Below, piece by piece: positions 9,504 through 18,894 of a stretch of 64,000 bases of DNA. Below the pieces are notes generated by a model. The model made no database searches. It was not told the origin of the DNA and worked only from the letters and a program-made list of their open reading frames with translations. Each line of letters starts with the position of its first letter. Within the stretch, counting starts at the first letter, position 1. The position numbers and the translations under genes are program-made. The stretch spans positions 2,480,001 to 2,544,000 of the forward strand of contig NZ_CP028924.1 in the NCBI RefSeq assembly GCF_003061515.1, written 5' to 3'. This DNA is from Colwellia sp. Arc7-D (GTDB taxonomy: Bacteria; Pseudomonadota; Gammaproteobacteria; Enterobacterales; Alteromonadaceae).

Positions 9504-11846
9504 TTAAAACTCATATGTTGCGGTAAGTTTTGTACTGGTAGCACTGCCTAAATACATAAATGCGCCCGAGCGATATGCTGCTGTAAAATACTCTTCGTTG
9601 AATGCATTACCAATATTTAATCTAAAGGTTAAATCGTCAGTCGCGTAGTAGTTAGCAAATAAGTTAACAACTTGGTAGCTTGGTACAACAACGCTGTATC
9701 GGCTATTTTCGCTGTCATAACCTGCAGCTGTATCTGGTTGACCCGCATACATCTCGCTTTGGTAAGCATAATCACCACCAACAACAAACGATTCATTAAG
9801 CTCATATCTTAGCTGTAAGTAAACACTTTTTTCAGCGAAGTTACTTAACGCTAAACCAATACTTTCATCATTTATTGAGTCTAACACTTCAGAGTCCATT
9901 GACGTAGCAGAGAACTGTACACTAAGGTTTTCAGTTATATTACCAACAAAGCCAACTTCAATACCACGAACTCTATTCTCGCCAGTATTTAACGTACCTA
10001 AAGTAGCATAATCATCGTCACCTACACTTTCCATAACATCATCTTTAGTTATTTGAAAGATAGACGCACTGAACATAAAGTTATCGTCAAGTAGCATTAA
10101 CTTTGTACCAATTTCAATGTTTTCTACACGCTCAGGATCCGAATCTGGTACTTGTGTTGCATTACCACAAACTCCGCCATAGCCACAATTCGCGCCTAAA
10201 TCAGTTTCTCCACCATTAATATTAGTTGCTGTGCTGTAATTTGCATACACATTAACGTCTTCAGAAAAGTCATAGATTATACCAAAATTACCATTGTACA
10301 TAGTATCTGAATAAGCATAGAGCGCTGATGTTCCGCCACTTGTTGCTTCATTACTGTAATCAAAATTATCTAATCTAGCGCCATAAAACACATCAAGTTG
10401 ATCGGTTACATGTACCGTATCAAGCATGTAAACTGACACAGTTTCAATATCTAGTACTGCGTCGTTATCGCCACGGCTATAAGTTCGTCTCATCAATTGA
10501 TCAAGGTTATCAAGCTGCTCACCTGCACCGTCGATAATACAGTAGCCGGCACTATCGCCACGTCGACCCGAGGTTATACAATTGGTTGGGTTATTATATT
10601 CAATATCATATACACCGTTGTTAACACTTTCATCGCTGTATTCAAAACCAAAAACAAAGTTGTTTTCTACGTCAAAAACAGAAGTGTTCCAGAACAAGTT
10701 AAACTGTGTACTCGCGTATGAAACATCTTGATAACCTTGGTGTGTACTTAAACCAATAGTTGCTGCACCAGGAGCTTCAGTATCAGAATCGGCGCGAGTT
10801 GTACCACTTGCCCCTGTCGTAATGTAACCATTTTTAGTCTCACCAAAACGAGTAGCATTATATATGGAGATATTGTCGTTAACTTCATACTCAGTACGTA
10901 ACGTAAATGTTTTCACCTCAGATGTTAAAAAGTCCGACGCTTGTGAATATACCGGAATATCTTTTACAGGTGCACGTGCACTTTGATCATAATAACTGCC
11001 TAAATCAGGTACATCTTCAGCATCTAAATAATAACCATCAGCGGTAATTGATAACGCTTGTGTTGGAAGATATACACCTGATATTTGTACACCCTTTCTC
11101 TCATTTGAAACGCCTTCACGGTCAGGCTTATCTTCATCAGAAATCAAGGCATTAAGTCGAACTGCAGTATTCTCTGACAAGGGTAAATTATAATCTAGTG
11201 TTACACGTTTATATTCATCACTACCTAAACCAGCATCAACACGACCAAAGTTATAGTTTACAGAAGCCTTTTTAGTAATGCTGTTAACCGCACCACCCGA
11301 TGAGCCACGGCCCGCAAAAGTTGAACTTGGCCCTTTCGTAATTTCAACACGTTCAGTAGCAAAACTTTCTCGTGTGCTCATTCCTGGGTCTCTTAAACCA
11401 TCAACAAAAACATCACTGCGTGCTTCATGGCCACGAATAATATAACGATCACCAAAAGCGTTACCATTTTCGCCTGTACCTAAAGTAATACCCGCTTGTG
11501 CAGAAAGTATATCTTTAAGATCGGTTTTACCCGCTTCTATGATTTGATCTTGTGTCAAAACGGTGATCATTTGCGGTGTATCAACAAGTTCGGCAACACG
11601 ACGAATATCGCCAGATTCATCATGTAAATATACTGAAGTTTTAGCGCCATGAACTTTAATTAATTCGATCGCTTCTTCAGATTTATTAATTTCTTTCGAT
11701 TCACAAATAACTGCACTGTCTGTTTCACAGTTTTCTACGTTATTTTCAGCGTATGCCGATGTACCACTAAATACCAATGCCGCAGCTACGGCTTGTGCAC
11801 CTAATGTCATTTTGTTTTTTTGATGAGGTTTTAGTTGAGAGTTCAT
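9504..11846 (-). CDS. TonB-dependent siderophore receptor (Fiu-like)
   Basis: This 780-residue outer-membrane protein has a signal peptide ending near residue 33 (GTSAYA). A plug domain follows (MITVLTQDQIIEAGKTDLKDIL, then YIIRGHEARSDVFVDGLRD, then ERVEITKGPSSTFAGRGSSGG, written here in parts). The large barrel ends in TATYEF with the terminal aromatic residue needed for outer-membrane insertion. The plug motifs match the TIGR01783-type ferric siderophore receptors, and the PiuC neighbour points to catecholate/Fiu-type ligands. Transport would depend on an inner-membrane TonB-ExbB-ExbD complex not encoded here. A Fur-box-like inverted repeat lies 69-95 bases upstream. The ligand is inferred, not shown. 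Confidence 0.93.
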   Translation of the reverse strand: MNSQLKPHQKNKMTLGAQAVAAALVFSGTSAYAENNVENCETDSAVICESKEINKSEEAIELIKVHGAKTSVYLHDESGDIRRVAELVDTPQMITVLTQDQIIEAGKTDLKDILSAQAGITLGTGENGNAFGDRYIIRGHEARSDVFVDGLRDPGMSTRESFATERVEITKGPSSTFAGRGSSGGAVNSITKKASVNYNFGRVDAGLGSDEYKRVTLDYNLPLSENTAVRLNALISDEDKPDREGVSNERKGVQISGVYLPTQALSITADGYYLDAEDVPDLGSYYDQSARAPVKDIPVYSQASDFLTSEVKTFTLRTEYEVNDNISIYNATRFGETKNGYITTGASGTTRADSDTEAPGAATIGLSTHQGYQDVSYASTQFNLFWNTSVFDVENNFVFGFEYSDESVNNGVYDIEYNNPTNCITSGRRGDSAGYCIIDGAGEQLDNLDQLMRRTYSRGDNDAVLDIETVSVYMLDTVHVTDQLDVFYGARLDNFDYSNEATSGGTSALYAYSDTMYNGNFGIIYDFSEDVNVYANYSTATNINGGETDLGANCGYGGVCGNATQVPDSDPERVENIEIGTKLMLLDDNFMFSASIFQITKDDVMESVGDDDYATLGTLNTGENRVRGIEVGFVGNITENLSVQFSATSMDSEVLDSINDESIGLALSNFAEKSVYLQLRYELNESFVVGGDYAYQSEMYAGQPDTAAGYDSENSRYSVVVPSYQVVNLFANYYATDDLTFRLNIGNAFNEEYFTAAYRSGAFMYLGSATSTKLTATYEF

Positions 11847-11914
11847 GTTTTTTACTTTTATATTAATGTCTTAATTAGTGAGGATTTAGATATTAACTAA
11901 CTAAAACACTAAAC

Positions 11915-11939
11915 GCAAATGATAATCGATCTTATTTGC
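11915..11939. promoter_or_regulatory. Candidate Fur box upstream of the siderophore receptor
   Basis: The 25-base segment is an imperfect inverted repeat, beginning GCAAATGATAATC and ending CTTATTTGC. It contains GATAAT as in the Fur consensus GATAATGATAATCATTATC. It lies about 70-95 bases upstream of the receptor start, in promoter position. Siderophore receptors with PiuC neighbours are typical Fur targets, which supports the call; binding is inferred. Confidence 0.6.
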
Positions 11940-12075
11940 ACTCGTACTTGTGTTTGTATTTATATGTAAATAAGGCTGGATAAATTAACCCTCAGTACAA
12001 TTGAGCCCATTAAAACGTTATACGTTGAATAAACGTTACAAGGTAAATACTTAGAACAGTTAATTGGGCATATAT

Positions 12076-12135
12076 TTGATATAAAAATCATCTAAAAGCT
12101 TTTGATATCACGCACTATAAAATTTGATATCACGT
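12076..12135. repeat. Three direct repeats of TTTGATAT (two extended to TTTGATATCACG)
   Basis: TTTGATATCACG occurs at 12102-12113 and again at 12124-12135, 22 bases apart (about two helical turns). The core TTTGATAT also occurs at 12076-12083, 26 bases before. The regular spacing on one face of the helix suggests a regulator binding site serving the receptor or recQ. The regulator is unknown. Confidence 0.45.
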
Positions 12136-12442
12136 CACCCACCCTATTGATTACGTACTTCATATAGCAGGCTATAATCATTAACCGGTAGGCTGGCTCA
12201 CACAATAATCAGCAACTATGCAAATGTTCGTCCCTGTTCATTTATTGAAAAATAAATGATATCTTCGCCAAGTATTTCGTATGCTATATATTACTAACTA
12301 AATTGTTAACTAAATTGCTAATTAAATAGAACAAAAATAGCTTATTAAAATAGGCTTATATCCGAAGGTTTTTTTCGAAAATTTGGTTGTTCGCTAATCA
12401 ACTCAGCTGATTTAAATTATCTGGCTAACAAAGGGACTTAAT

Positions 12443-14239
12443 TTGAATATCAACACCGCAAAATCCGTATTACAAAACACATTTGGTTATGCAGATTTTC
12501 GTCATCAACAAGCGAATATCATTAGTGAAATCATTAATGGTAAAGATGTATTCACCCTTATGCCAACCGGTGGCGGTAAATCACTGTGTTACCAAATTCC
12601 AGCTATTGTGTTGCAAGGTGTGGGTATTGTGGTGTCGCCCCTTATCGCCTTGATGAAAGATCAAGTGGACGCGTTAAAACTGCAAGGGGTAAAAGCTGAG
12701 TTTTTAAACTCTTCTCAAGACCATGATGAACAGCGCCGTGTAGAACAACTTATAACCTCAGGCAATGTTGATTTATTGTATGTGGCGCCAGAAAGACTAT
12801 TAAGTGACTATTTTCTCTCCCTTCTTGACCGTATCAATATCGCGTTATTTGCTTTCGACGAAGCGCATTGTGTCTCACAGTGGGGTCATGATTTTAGACC
12901 TGAGTACCAAAAACTTTCTATCATAGGGCATAGATACCCGAATACACCCAAAATTGCCTTAACCGCAACAGCAGATCTTAAAACTCGAGATGAAATCATT
13001 CAAGTTTTGAACTTAACGGGTGCTAAAACGTTTGTACACAGCTTTGATAGACCCAATATTCAATACCGCATTAGTGAACAAAAAAATAGTAAAGAACAGT
13101 TATTGCAGTTTATTAATACCGAACACGAAAATGACGCAGGTATTGTGTATTGTTTGTCTCGAAAATCAGTAGAAACAACCGCTCAATGGTTATGTGAACA
13201 AGGAAAAACAGCCTTGCCTTATCACGCAGGCTTGGCTAATGAGGTTAAAGATAGTAACCAACAACGATTTCTTAGAGAAGACGGTATTATTATTGTTGCC
13301 ACTATCGCTTTTGGTATGGGCATTGATAAGCCAGATGTTAGGTTTGTAGCACATTTAAACTTACCAAAAAGTATCGAAGCATACTACCAAGAAACCGGAC
13401 GCGCGGGCCGAGACGGTTTACATGCCAACACATGGTTAGCGTATGGCATGCAAGATGTTATAAAACTAAAACAAATGGCAAGTCAAAGTGACGGTAATGA
13501 ACAGTTTAAATTTATAACTCAGCGTAAAATAGACGCATTATTGGGTTACTGTGAAGTCAGTTCGTGTCGCAGACAAGTGTTATTAAATTATTTCGGAGAA
13601 TCATTAGCAGAGCCCTGCGGTAATTGTGATAACTGCTTAAACCCTCCAACCACTTGGGATGGCACCAGTGCCGCCCAGAAAGCGCTTTCAACAGTTTACA
13701 GAACAGGTCAAAGATTTGGTGTTGGTCATCAAATTGATGTACTAACCGGGAAAGTAACCCCAAAAATTACCAGCTTAAATCACCAACAACTCTCAACCTT
13801 TAATATTGGTAACGAGCTCAAAGCAATGGAATGGCAAACGGTGTTTAGACAACTTATTTCCATGGGTTATTTAGCCGTTGAAATGGATTATGGCGTGTTA
13901 AAATTAACCGAAAAAGCACGACCTTTATTAAAAGGCGAAAGTACTATTCAACTAAAAGTGCCAAAGTATAAACAGTCCAAACCAGCTCAAAATAAAAAAC
14001 AAGCCATTCAAAATGAATTAACGACAGCAGAAATATCGAGCTTTGAGAAACTTAAACAACAACGAACACTCTGGGCAAAAGAGCGAAACGTACCTGCATA
14101 TGTTGTTTTTCATGACGCAACATTAATGGATATAGCTAAAAAAAACCCAAAAACATCAAAGCAACTACTTGAGGTTAATGGCTTAGGCAAAACTAAAGTG
14201 GAGCTTTATGGTGAGAAAATTATTGCGCTATTAAACTGA
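12443..14239 (+). CDS. recQ: ATP-dependent DNA helicase RecQ
   Basis: This 598-residue 3'-to-5' DNA helicase acts in recombination and fork repair. The domains appear in the usual order. The N-terminal helicase has Walker [13 protein letters not shown] (Lys46) and the motif II box [14 protein letters not shown]. The second RecA lobe has [10 protein letters not shown]. The RQC region has zinc ligands in [12 protein letters not shown] and CGNCDNC. A C-terminal HRDC domain spans about 520-598. The start codon is TTG, supported by AAAGGGA six bases upstream; no ATG gives a better start. The length is normal for the family. It appears to be transcribed alone. Confidence 0.96.
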   Translation: MNINTAKSVLQNTFGYADFRHQQANIISEIINGKDVFTLMPTGGGKSLCYQIPAIVLQGVGIVVSPLIALMKDQVDALKLQGVKAEFLNSSQDHDEQRRVEQLITSGNVDLLYVAPERLLSDYFLSLLDRINIALFAFDEAHCVSQWGHDFRPEYQKLSIIGHRYPNTPKIALTATADLKTRDEIIQVLNLTGAKTFVHSFDRPNIQYRISEQKNSKEQLLQFINTEHENDAGIVYCLSRKSVETTAQWLCEQGKTALPYHAGLANEVKDSNQQRFLREDGIIIVATIAFGMGIDKPDVRFVAHLNLPKSIEAYYQETGRAGRDGLHANTWLAYGMQDVIKLKQMASQSDGNEQFKFITQRKIDALLGYCEVSSCRRQVLLNYFGESLAEPCGNCDNCLNPPTTWDGTSAAQKALSTVYRTGQRFGVGHQIDVLTGKVTPKITSLNHQQLSTFNIGNELKAMEWQTVFRQLISMGYLAVEMDYGVLKLTEKARPLLKGESTIQLKVPKYKQSKPAQNKKQAIQNELTTAEISSFEKLKQQRTLWAKERNVPAYVVFHDATLMDIAKKNPKTSKQLLEVNGLGKTKVELYGEKIIALLN

Positions 14240-14419
14240 TGCTAAACTGTTGCTAAGCTAAATATGACTTAAATTAACACTGCTTATTAGTCACTTACCA
14301 TCTTAACATTTCAGCAAGAGATATTGTTTAGCTGATAACTATAAATTATAACCGTTCGTGCTAAGATGTTAAAAAATTGTTACTCTGTGATGTGCTCAAC
14401 ATAAAGGAAAATAATTCTA

Positions 14420-15679
14420 ATGATCAATTCTCGACACCTCATAATGCAATACATACAAAAGGCTAAAGCCTTGAAATCAATATCCAACCTTCTGCTTAAA
14501 ACATCAGCAATCTTTATTTTTTTCATTTTAGTACCCGGTTGTGGTGGAGGCTCAGACGAAAGACCTTGTGCCCGCTCAGAAGATGCTTGCCTTATTATTG
14601 ATCCACCTCCAGTTGAGATTTGGTGGGATGCGCCCATTACCGATTTTTCCGATCAACCCGACAGACCTAACATTACATTGCTTGGCGAAAAGACGGTCAT
14701 ACTTGCTCTTGGAGATAATTACATAGAATCTGGGGCGATGGCAGAAGACCAACAAGATGGAGATATAACGTCACAAGTTGAGATTAATAGCCAAGTTAAT
14801 ACCACTGCAGTGGGTGATTATTTAGTGAGGTACTCTGTAACTGACAGTGATGGAAATTTAGCTTTAGAAAAAACGCGCATTATTCGTGTTATTAGCAATA
14901 CCTTAGAAAATTTTTCACGCCGCCCTATTGGCAGTACTATCGCAAACTTTAGCTACCTTGAACATTTACCTGTTGAGTATGGTCAAACAACGGTGCAAGC
15001 GCCATTAATTATCTATTTACATGGCGGTGGCGGGAACTTGGAGTTTACAAACACTAAAGATCCAACGTTAGCGCTTGAAGCCGTGATTGATAATTATGGC
15101 ATACCAAAACTTATTGAAGATGGTGAATGGGATAATACTTTACCGTTTGTCGTGTTAGCTCCGCATTTAGGTGCGGTTCCAAGCGCGGGTTATAAAGAAA
15201 GACTAAACGCTTTTGTCGAGTATGCTATTCGTGCCTATGATATTGATAGCTCAAGGGTATATTTAACAGGCTATAGTCAAGGCGGCTTTCTAAGTGCCGC
15301 TTACGCAAAAGATTTTCCTGAAAAAATTGCCGCTATTGCCGCAGTATCACCCGCTTTTGCTGATAATGTAGATCCTACAATAAATAACTTTTGCGATATA
15401 GAACGTGTTCCTCTATGGATGTTTCATGCCACTAATGACGAAGTTATCCCTTTTAATAATTCAATCAAGGTTTACAATTCGATATTAAATAACTGCCAAC
15501 CAGAAGTATTACCTAAACTATCTATTGTGGTTGGTGCTGAGCATGCGATTCATCATGCTGTTTTTAATCTTGAAGCATTAGTAGGAGGCTTATCTCAAGC
15601 GGTTTATGATAATAGATTTGATGATTATGATATGAGCATTTATCAGTGGTTGCTTACCCACAATGTGGAGAATAGATAA
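14420..15679 (+). CDS. Surface lipoprotein with Ig-like domain and alpha/beta-hydrolase (esterase/depolymerase) domain
   Basis: The N-terminus has a hydrophobic stretch ending in VPGC, so Cys41 is the probable lipidated residue, although Pro in the lipobox is unusual. A low-complexity GGGSDERPC linker leads to an Ig-like DUF5011-type domain at about 85-160, with ESGAMAEDQQDGDIT and DYLVRYSVTDSDGN. The rest is a serine hydrolase: YLHGGGG is the oxyanion region, Ser286 in GYSQGG the nucleophile, Asp340 in HATNDEVIP the acid and a His in EHAIHHAVF the base. This pattern occurs in PHB-depolymerase-like and feruloyl-esterase-like exported enzymes. The substrate is unknown. The gene stands alone, 180 bases after recQ, and is convergent with the GNAT gene. 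Confidence 0.8.
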   Translation: MINSRHLIMQYIQKAKALKSISNLLLKTSAIFIFFILVPGCGGGSDERPCARSEDACLIIDPPPVEIWWDAPITDFSDQPDRPNITLLGEKTVILALGDNYIESGAMAEDQQDGDITSQVEINSQVNTTAVGDYLVRYSVTDSDGNLALEKTRIIRVISNTLENFSRRPIGSTIANFSYLEHLPVEYGQTTVQAPLIIYLHGGGGNLEFTNTKDPTLALEAVIDNYGIPKLIEDGEWDNTLPFVVLAPHLGAVPSAGYKERLNAFVEYAIRAYDIDSSRVYLTGYSQGGFLSAAYAKDFPEKIAAIAAVSPAFADNVDPTINNFCDIERVPLWMFHATNDEVIPFNNSIKVYNSILNNCQPEVLPKLSIVVGAEHAIHHAVFNLEALVGGLSQAVYDNRFDDYDMSIYQWLLTHNVENR

Positions 15680-15758
15680 AAGCAAAGCCCCCAAAAATAC
15701 ATATGCTTAATAATGCAGGTAACTAATCCTTAATAAGTGGTTTTTGTAAAGACGAAAA

Positions 15759-16328
15759 TCACTTATCGTCCTTGCTACAAATTTCAATGACTTTAGGTCG
15801 ATAAAGAAAGCCAAGCACTCCCCCAAAAAGGCTCTTATACATGGCTTTTATTTCTGCTTTGCTGATATTTCCTTCGAGTATCAGCATTTCAAGTCGCTCT
15901 TCAGGCTCTTTAATAAGATACCCTGAAGAACTAAAGCCATTATTTTCATAAAACGCTTTTCGCTTTACTCTCTGTGGCGCGTTTTCAAAGTGATCTCCAA
16001 GCTCTTCAATATTAAGTACAATTCTGCTTTGAGAATACTCTTCTCTCATTGAATCTAATACTTTACTGCCATAGCCCTTTGAACGATGGGATGCATCGAT
16101 CGCAAAAAAGTGAACAAATACAATATCTTTATACTGAGTTATATAGATTAAACCAATCCAAGTATCATTTTCATAAAGCACGCTAAAACCTGGTTTACCT
16201 TTTCTCATCATGTATCTAAGCATCCATGATGGTACACGTCGAACGGTTGTGAAAGCTTCCTTATAGAGTTCGATGACATTAAAATAGTTAATGTCATCTT
16301 TTGAAAGCGGACTGAATTTTATAGTCAT
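15759..16328 (-). CDS. GNAT-family N-acetyltransferase
   Basis: This 189-residue protein has a GNAT core: VHFFAIDASHRSKGYGSKVLDSM holds the acetyl-CoA loop (R-x-x-G-x-G/A type, here RSKGYG), followed by KRKAFYENNGFSSSGY, the usual C-terminal beta-bulge region. The acceptor is unknown. An extra C-terminal stretch of about 45 residues (from about 145) with a hydrophobic end (GGVLGFLYRP) is not part of the core fold. It is convergent with the lipoprotein gene, and a gap of 56 bases separates it from the exported-protein gene upstream, so those two could be co-transcribed. Confidence 0.8.
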   Translation of the reverse strand: MTIKFSPLSKDDINYFNVIELYKEAFTTVRRVPSWMLRYMMRKGKPGFSVLYENDTWIGLIYITQYKDIVFVHFFAIDASHRSKGYGSKVLDSMREEYSQSRIVLNIEELGDHFENAPQRVKRKAFYENNGFSSSGYLIKEPEERLEMLILEGNISKAEIKAMYKSLFGGVLGFLYRPKVIEICSKDDK

Positions 16329-16384
16329 AAATTACTCATAACAGCTAATCCTTGAATACTTGTATAGCTGAAGCTAGTGCAAGG

Positions 16385-17161
16385 TTAATGCAAAGCTAAT
16401 GTCCAACTACCACTATAGGTACGGTCATTAAACGTAGAAGAAGAACTCGACTCAACGGTTTTATTAATTCTAACCAAACGCGTACCTTCAACTTTAAATT
16501 GAGAGGTTATTTCACTCTCAGCCGACATAGAGAAAAAGAGATAAGCACTCCCTTTACCTGAATATGTTAAACGTGTTTCAACAGGAACACCTTGATCATT
16601 AATCAACACTTTATAGCTGCCTTTAAATTTATTAACATAACCACGGGTTTTTTTATCATCGATAAAACTATCTAAAGGTAATTCAAAATCTAGCACCCTA
16701 ACTTGCTGGTCAAAATATTCAATTTGGCTCTCTCCTCTTAACTTACCTTTTGAGATAGCATCTAAAATTTTCTGTGCCGATGAAAGTATGGGAATTAATG
16801 AAGAGGCCGATAATATCTCTGCACCATTTAATGCTGGCGTGTCGACTTCTTCATCAGCTAATTTAAGACGATTTTCTTCTGATATTTGTACTAAAACATC
16901 TTTTGAATATCGGATATCTAAACCTTCCATACTTTCAGAAAGTGTTGATTTAATCGCACCAGTCTTTAATTTTTTGTCTTTTCCTTCGCCTCTCGACTCA
17001 GAAAATGAAACCTTTAAAACACCAGATACCGGATGGCTACCATCGAGTTTAACTAACGCTTGTTGTAAATCAGTTAAACTATCGGCCCAAACAGTTTGTG
17101 TAAATGAGAGCGTAAAAGTAAGTGTTAGCAGTGCTAATTTCGAGGGTTGAAGAATATTCAA
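16385..17161 (-). CDS. Exported protein of unknown function
   Basis: I do not recognise this 258-residue protein. It begins with a clear Sec signal peptide, a hydrophobic stretch ending TQTVWA before DSLTD, so the mature protein should be periplasmic. The rest alternates charged and beta-prone segments, with no cysteine and no transmembrane segment, and ends SGSWTLALH. The start codon is TTG, with AAGGAA about nine bases upstream. Nothing in the neighbourhood (GNAT gene downstream, thiolase upstream on the same strand beyond a terminator) hints at its role. Confidence 0.65.
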   Translation of the reverse strand: MNILQPSKLALLTLTFTLSFTQTVWADSLTDLQQALVKLDGSHPVSGVLKVSFSESRGEGKDKKLKTGAIKSTLSESMEGLDIRYSKDVLVQISEENRLKLADEEVDTPALNGAEILSASSLIPILSSAQKILDAISKGKLRGESQIEYFDQQVRVLDFELPLDSFIDDKKTRGYVNKFKGSYKVLINDQGVPVETRLTYSGKGSAYLFFSMSAESEITSQFKVEGTRLVRINKTVESSSSSTFNDRTYSGSWTLALH

Positions 17162-17337
17162 TGTAATAAATTCCTTATTATTATTTTACTGGTCGGTTTA
17201 TTAACTACTCACTCTTTATACCTAAAAAAGCGTAAGTAGTTCAATATTAATTACTTGAACAAATGTTACTAGGTGTTTCTTTTTAATTAGTTTTTTGAAA
17301 AAATAAAACAAATTCTCTTGAAAAGTCAGTTACACAA

Positions 17338-17366
17338 GATCAAAAAAGCCCACAAATAAGTGGGCT
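17338..17366 (-). terminator. Intrinsic terminator after the thiolase gene
   Basis: Read on the minus strand, AGCCCAC and GTGGGCT form a 7-bp stem around a six-base loop, followed by TTTTTT. It begins about 20 bases after the thiolase stop codon, so thiolase transcripts should end here. Confidence 0.85.
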
Positions 17367-17383
17367 CCTAATTATTATAATGT

Positions 17384-18568
17384 TTACATCATTTCAATAG
17401 CAATCGCCGTTGCTTCACCGCCACCAATACATAAAGACGCAAGGCCTTTACTTAAGCCACGGTTTTTCAAAGCATGAATTAACGTCACCATAATACGAGC
17501 GCCACTGGCGCCTAACGGGTGACCTAATGCACAAGCACCACCGTTAACATTTACTTTAGTAACGTCTAGGTCAAGTTCTTTAATACCTAGCATAGTGACC
17601 ATGGCAAAGGCTTCGTTGATTTCAAACAAATCAACATCTGTTGTTGCCCAGTTAGCTTTAGCTAATACTTTTTTCATTGCGCCAACAGGTGCTACGGTAA
17701 ACTCTTCAGGCTTTTGAGCGTGCATTGCATGAGCAACAATTTTACATAGCGGTGTTAAACCACGTTTTTGTGCTTCTGATAGTTTCATCATCACTAATGC
17801 AGCTGCGCCATCTGAAATAGAGCTTGAGTTAGCGGCTGTAATGGTACCGTCTTTTTTAAATGCTGCGCGTAAGCTAGGAATTTTATCTGGGCGCGCATTG
17901 CCGGGTTGTTCATCAATTTCAAACACTGAATCACCACGACGAGATTTAATTGTTACTGGCGATATTTCATTAACGAATGCACCATCGGCAATGGCAGCGT
18001 TAGCACGTTCTAAAGAACGAATTGCATAAGCATCCATGTCTTCACGAGTAAATGCAGATTCATCTGCAGTAGCTTGCGCGAAACACCCCATGGCAATACC
18101 GTCGTAGGCATTTTCTAAACCGTCAGTCATCATATGGTCAAGCACTTGGCCATGGCCCATTTTGATACCCGAGCGACCACTAGGTAATAAGTGTGGTGCG
18201 TTAGTCATACTTTCCATGCCGCCAGCAATGGCAACATCAATAGAGCCAGCTAATAAAGCATCATGTGCTTGCATTGCCGCTTTCATGCCTGAACCACAAA
18301 CCTTATTAATGGTGGTACATGCCGTTGAAAGGTCTAAATTAGCTTCTAGAGCCGCTTGACGCGCTGGTGCTTGTTTTAAGCCAGCAGGTAAAACACAACC
18401 CATGATCACTTCATCAACCTGATCATTCGATAATTTAGCTGCATCCATAGCGCCACGAATCGCAGTCGCTCCCAAAGTGGTAGCACTAACTGCTGATAAA
18501 CCGCCCATAAAACCGCCCATAGGGGTACGTTTTGCAGCAACAATAACAATAGGATCTTGAGTAGACAT
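17384..18568 (-). CDS. Acetyl-CoA C-acetyltransferase (thiolase)
   Basis: This 394-residue biosynthetic/degradative thiolase converts acetoacetyl-CoA and CoA to two acetyl-CoA. The nucleophilic Cys lies in NKVCGSGMKA, the His in GGACALGHPLGASGARI, and the second Cys in LCIGGGEATA close to the C-terminus. The ATG at 18566-18568 has GGAG six bases upstream. It is divergent from liuR and its promoter region carries a LiuR-type palindrome (18661-18676), so it should be co-regulated with leucine breakdown. There it would consume acetoacetyl-CoA made by the CoA-transferase at 26425-27793. Its 5' leader can fold into a two-part stem (18585-18643). Confidence 0.93.
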   Translation of the reverse strand: MSTQDPIVIVAAKRTPMGGFMGGLSAVSATTLGATAIRGAMDAAKLSNDQVDEVIMGCVLPAGLKQAPARQAALEANLDLSTACTTINKVCGSGMKAAMQAHDALLAGSIDVAIAGGMESMTNAPHLLPSGRSGIKMGHGQVLDHMMTDGLENAYDGIAMGCFAQATADESAFTREDMDAYAIRSLERANAAIADGAFVNEISPVTIKSRRGDSVFEIDEQPGNARPDKIPSLRAAFKKDGTITAANSSSISDGAAALVMMKLSEAQKRGLTPLCKIVAHAMHAQKPEEFTVAPVGAMKKVLAKANWATTDVDLFEINEAFAMVTMLGIKELDLDVTKVNVNGGACALGHPLGASGARIMVTLIHALKNRGLSKGLASLCIGGGEATAIAIEMM

Positions 18569-18660
18569 AAGGCTCTCCGATAAGGTGTTGTTCGATATTA
18601 GTAAAATGCTTAATTACAAATATCGATAAGAATTGCGCAACACTTTACCGCAAAACCTAG

Positions 18661-18676
18661 TTTACGCCAACGTAAA
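18661..18676. promoter_or_regulatory. LiuR-type operator, thiolase side
   Basis: The 16-base sequence TTTACGCCAACGTAAA has two perfect six-base arms and matches the second site at 18826-18841 in both arms. It lies 93 bases before the thiolase start. MerR-type regulators such as LiuR bind palindromes of this sort inside promoters. Assignment to LiuR rests on the adjacent liuR gene and the known gammaproteobacterial LiuR motif. Confidence 0.8.
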
Positions 18677-18825
18677 CTTTATAGTCCTTTAGTGTTACTT
18701 TTCGTTGTTGTTGACAAATTTGCCACGCATTCTTTACAGCAGTGTACATTTCTAGAGATATTAAAAACAAAATTTTGTAGGTGCTTTAGTGGCAATAAAA
18801 TATATAAAATCACACAAAGTTACAC

Positions 18826-18841
18826 TTTACGTTAACGTAAA
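18826..18841. promoter_or_regulatory. LiuR-type operator, liuR-liuABCDE side
   Basis: TTTACGTTAACGTAAA is a perfect 16-base palindrome, 53 bases before liuR. It fills most of the 18-base spacer between a possible -35 element (TTACAC, 18820-18825) and a possible -10 element (TATTGT, 18844-18849). This is the classic arrangement in which a MerR-family protein untwists a promoter with an over-long spacer. The rest of the 326-base gap between the divergent genes shows only a TTGACA at 18711-18716. Confidence 0.85.
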
Positions 18842-18894
18842 CTTATTGTAAGGTGTTGCATAGATAAAAACCAAATTAACTTCGAGCAATAACA

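Larger units (their letters stand above)
11847..12442. other. 596-bp divergent intergenic region between siderophore receptor and recQ
   Basis: This region holds a Fur-like inverted repeat and three TTTGATAT direct repeats, both listed separately. It also has a perfect 9-bp hairpin with a GAAA tetraloop (TCATTTATT at 12238-12246 and its complement at 12251-12259). A 12-bp near-exact tandem repeat AACTAAATTGTT/AACTAAATTGCT lies at 12296-12319. No open reading frame with a plausible start is evident. The ribosome binding site for recQ (AAAGGGA, 12430-12436) closes the region. Confidence 0.5.
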
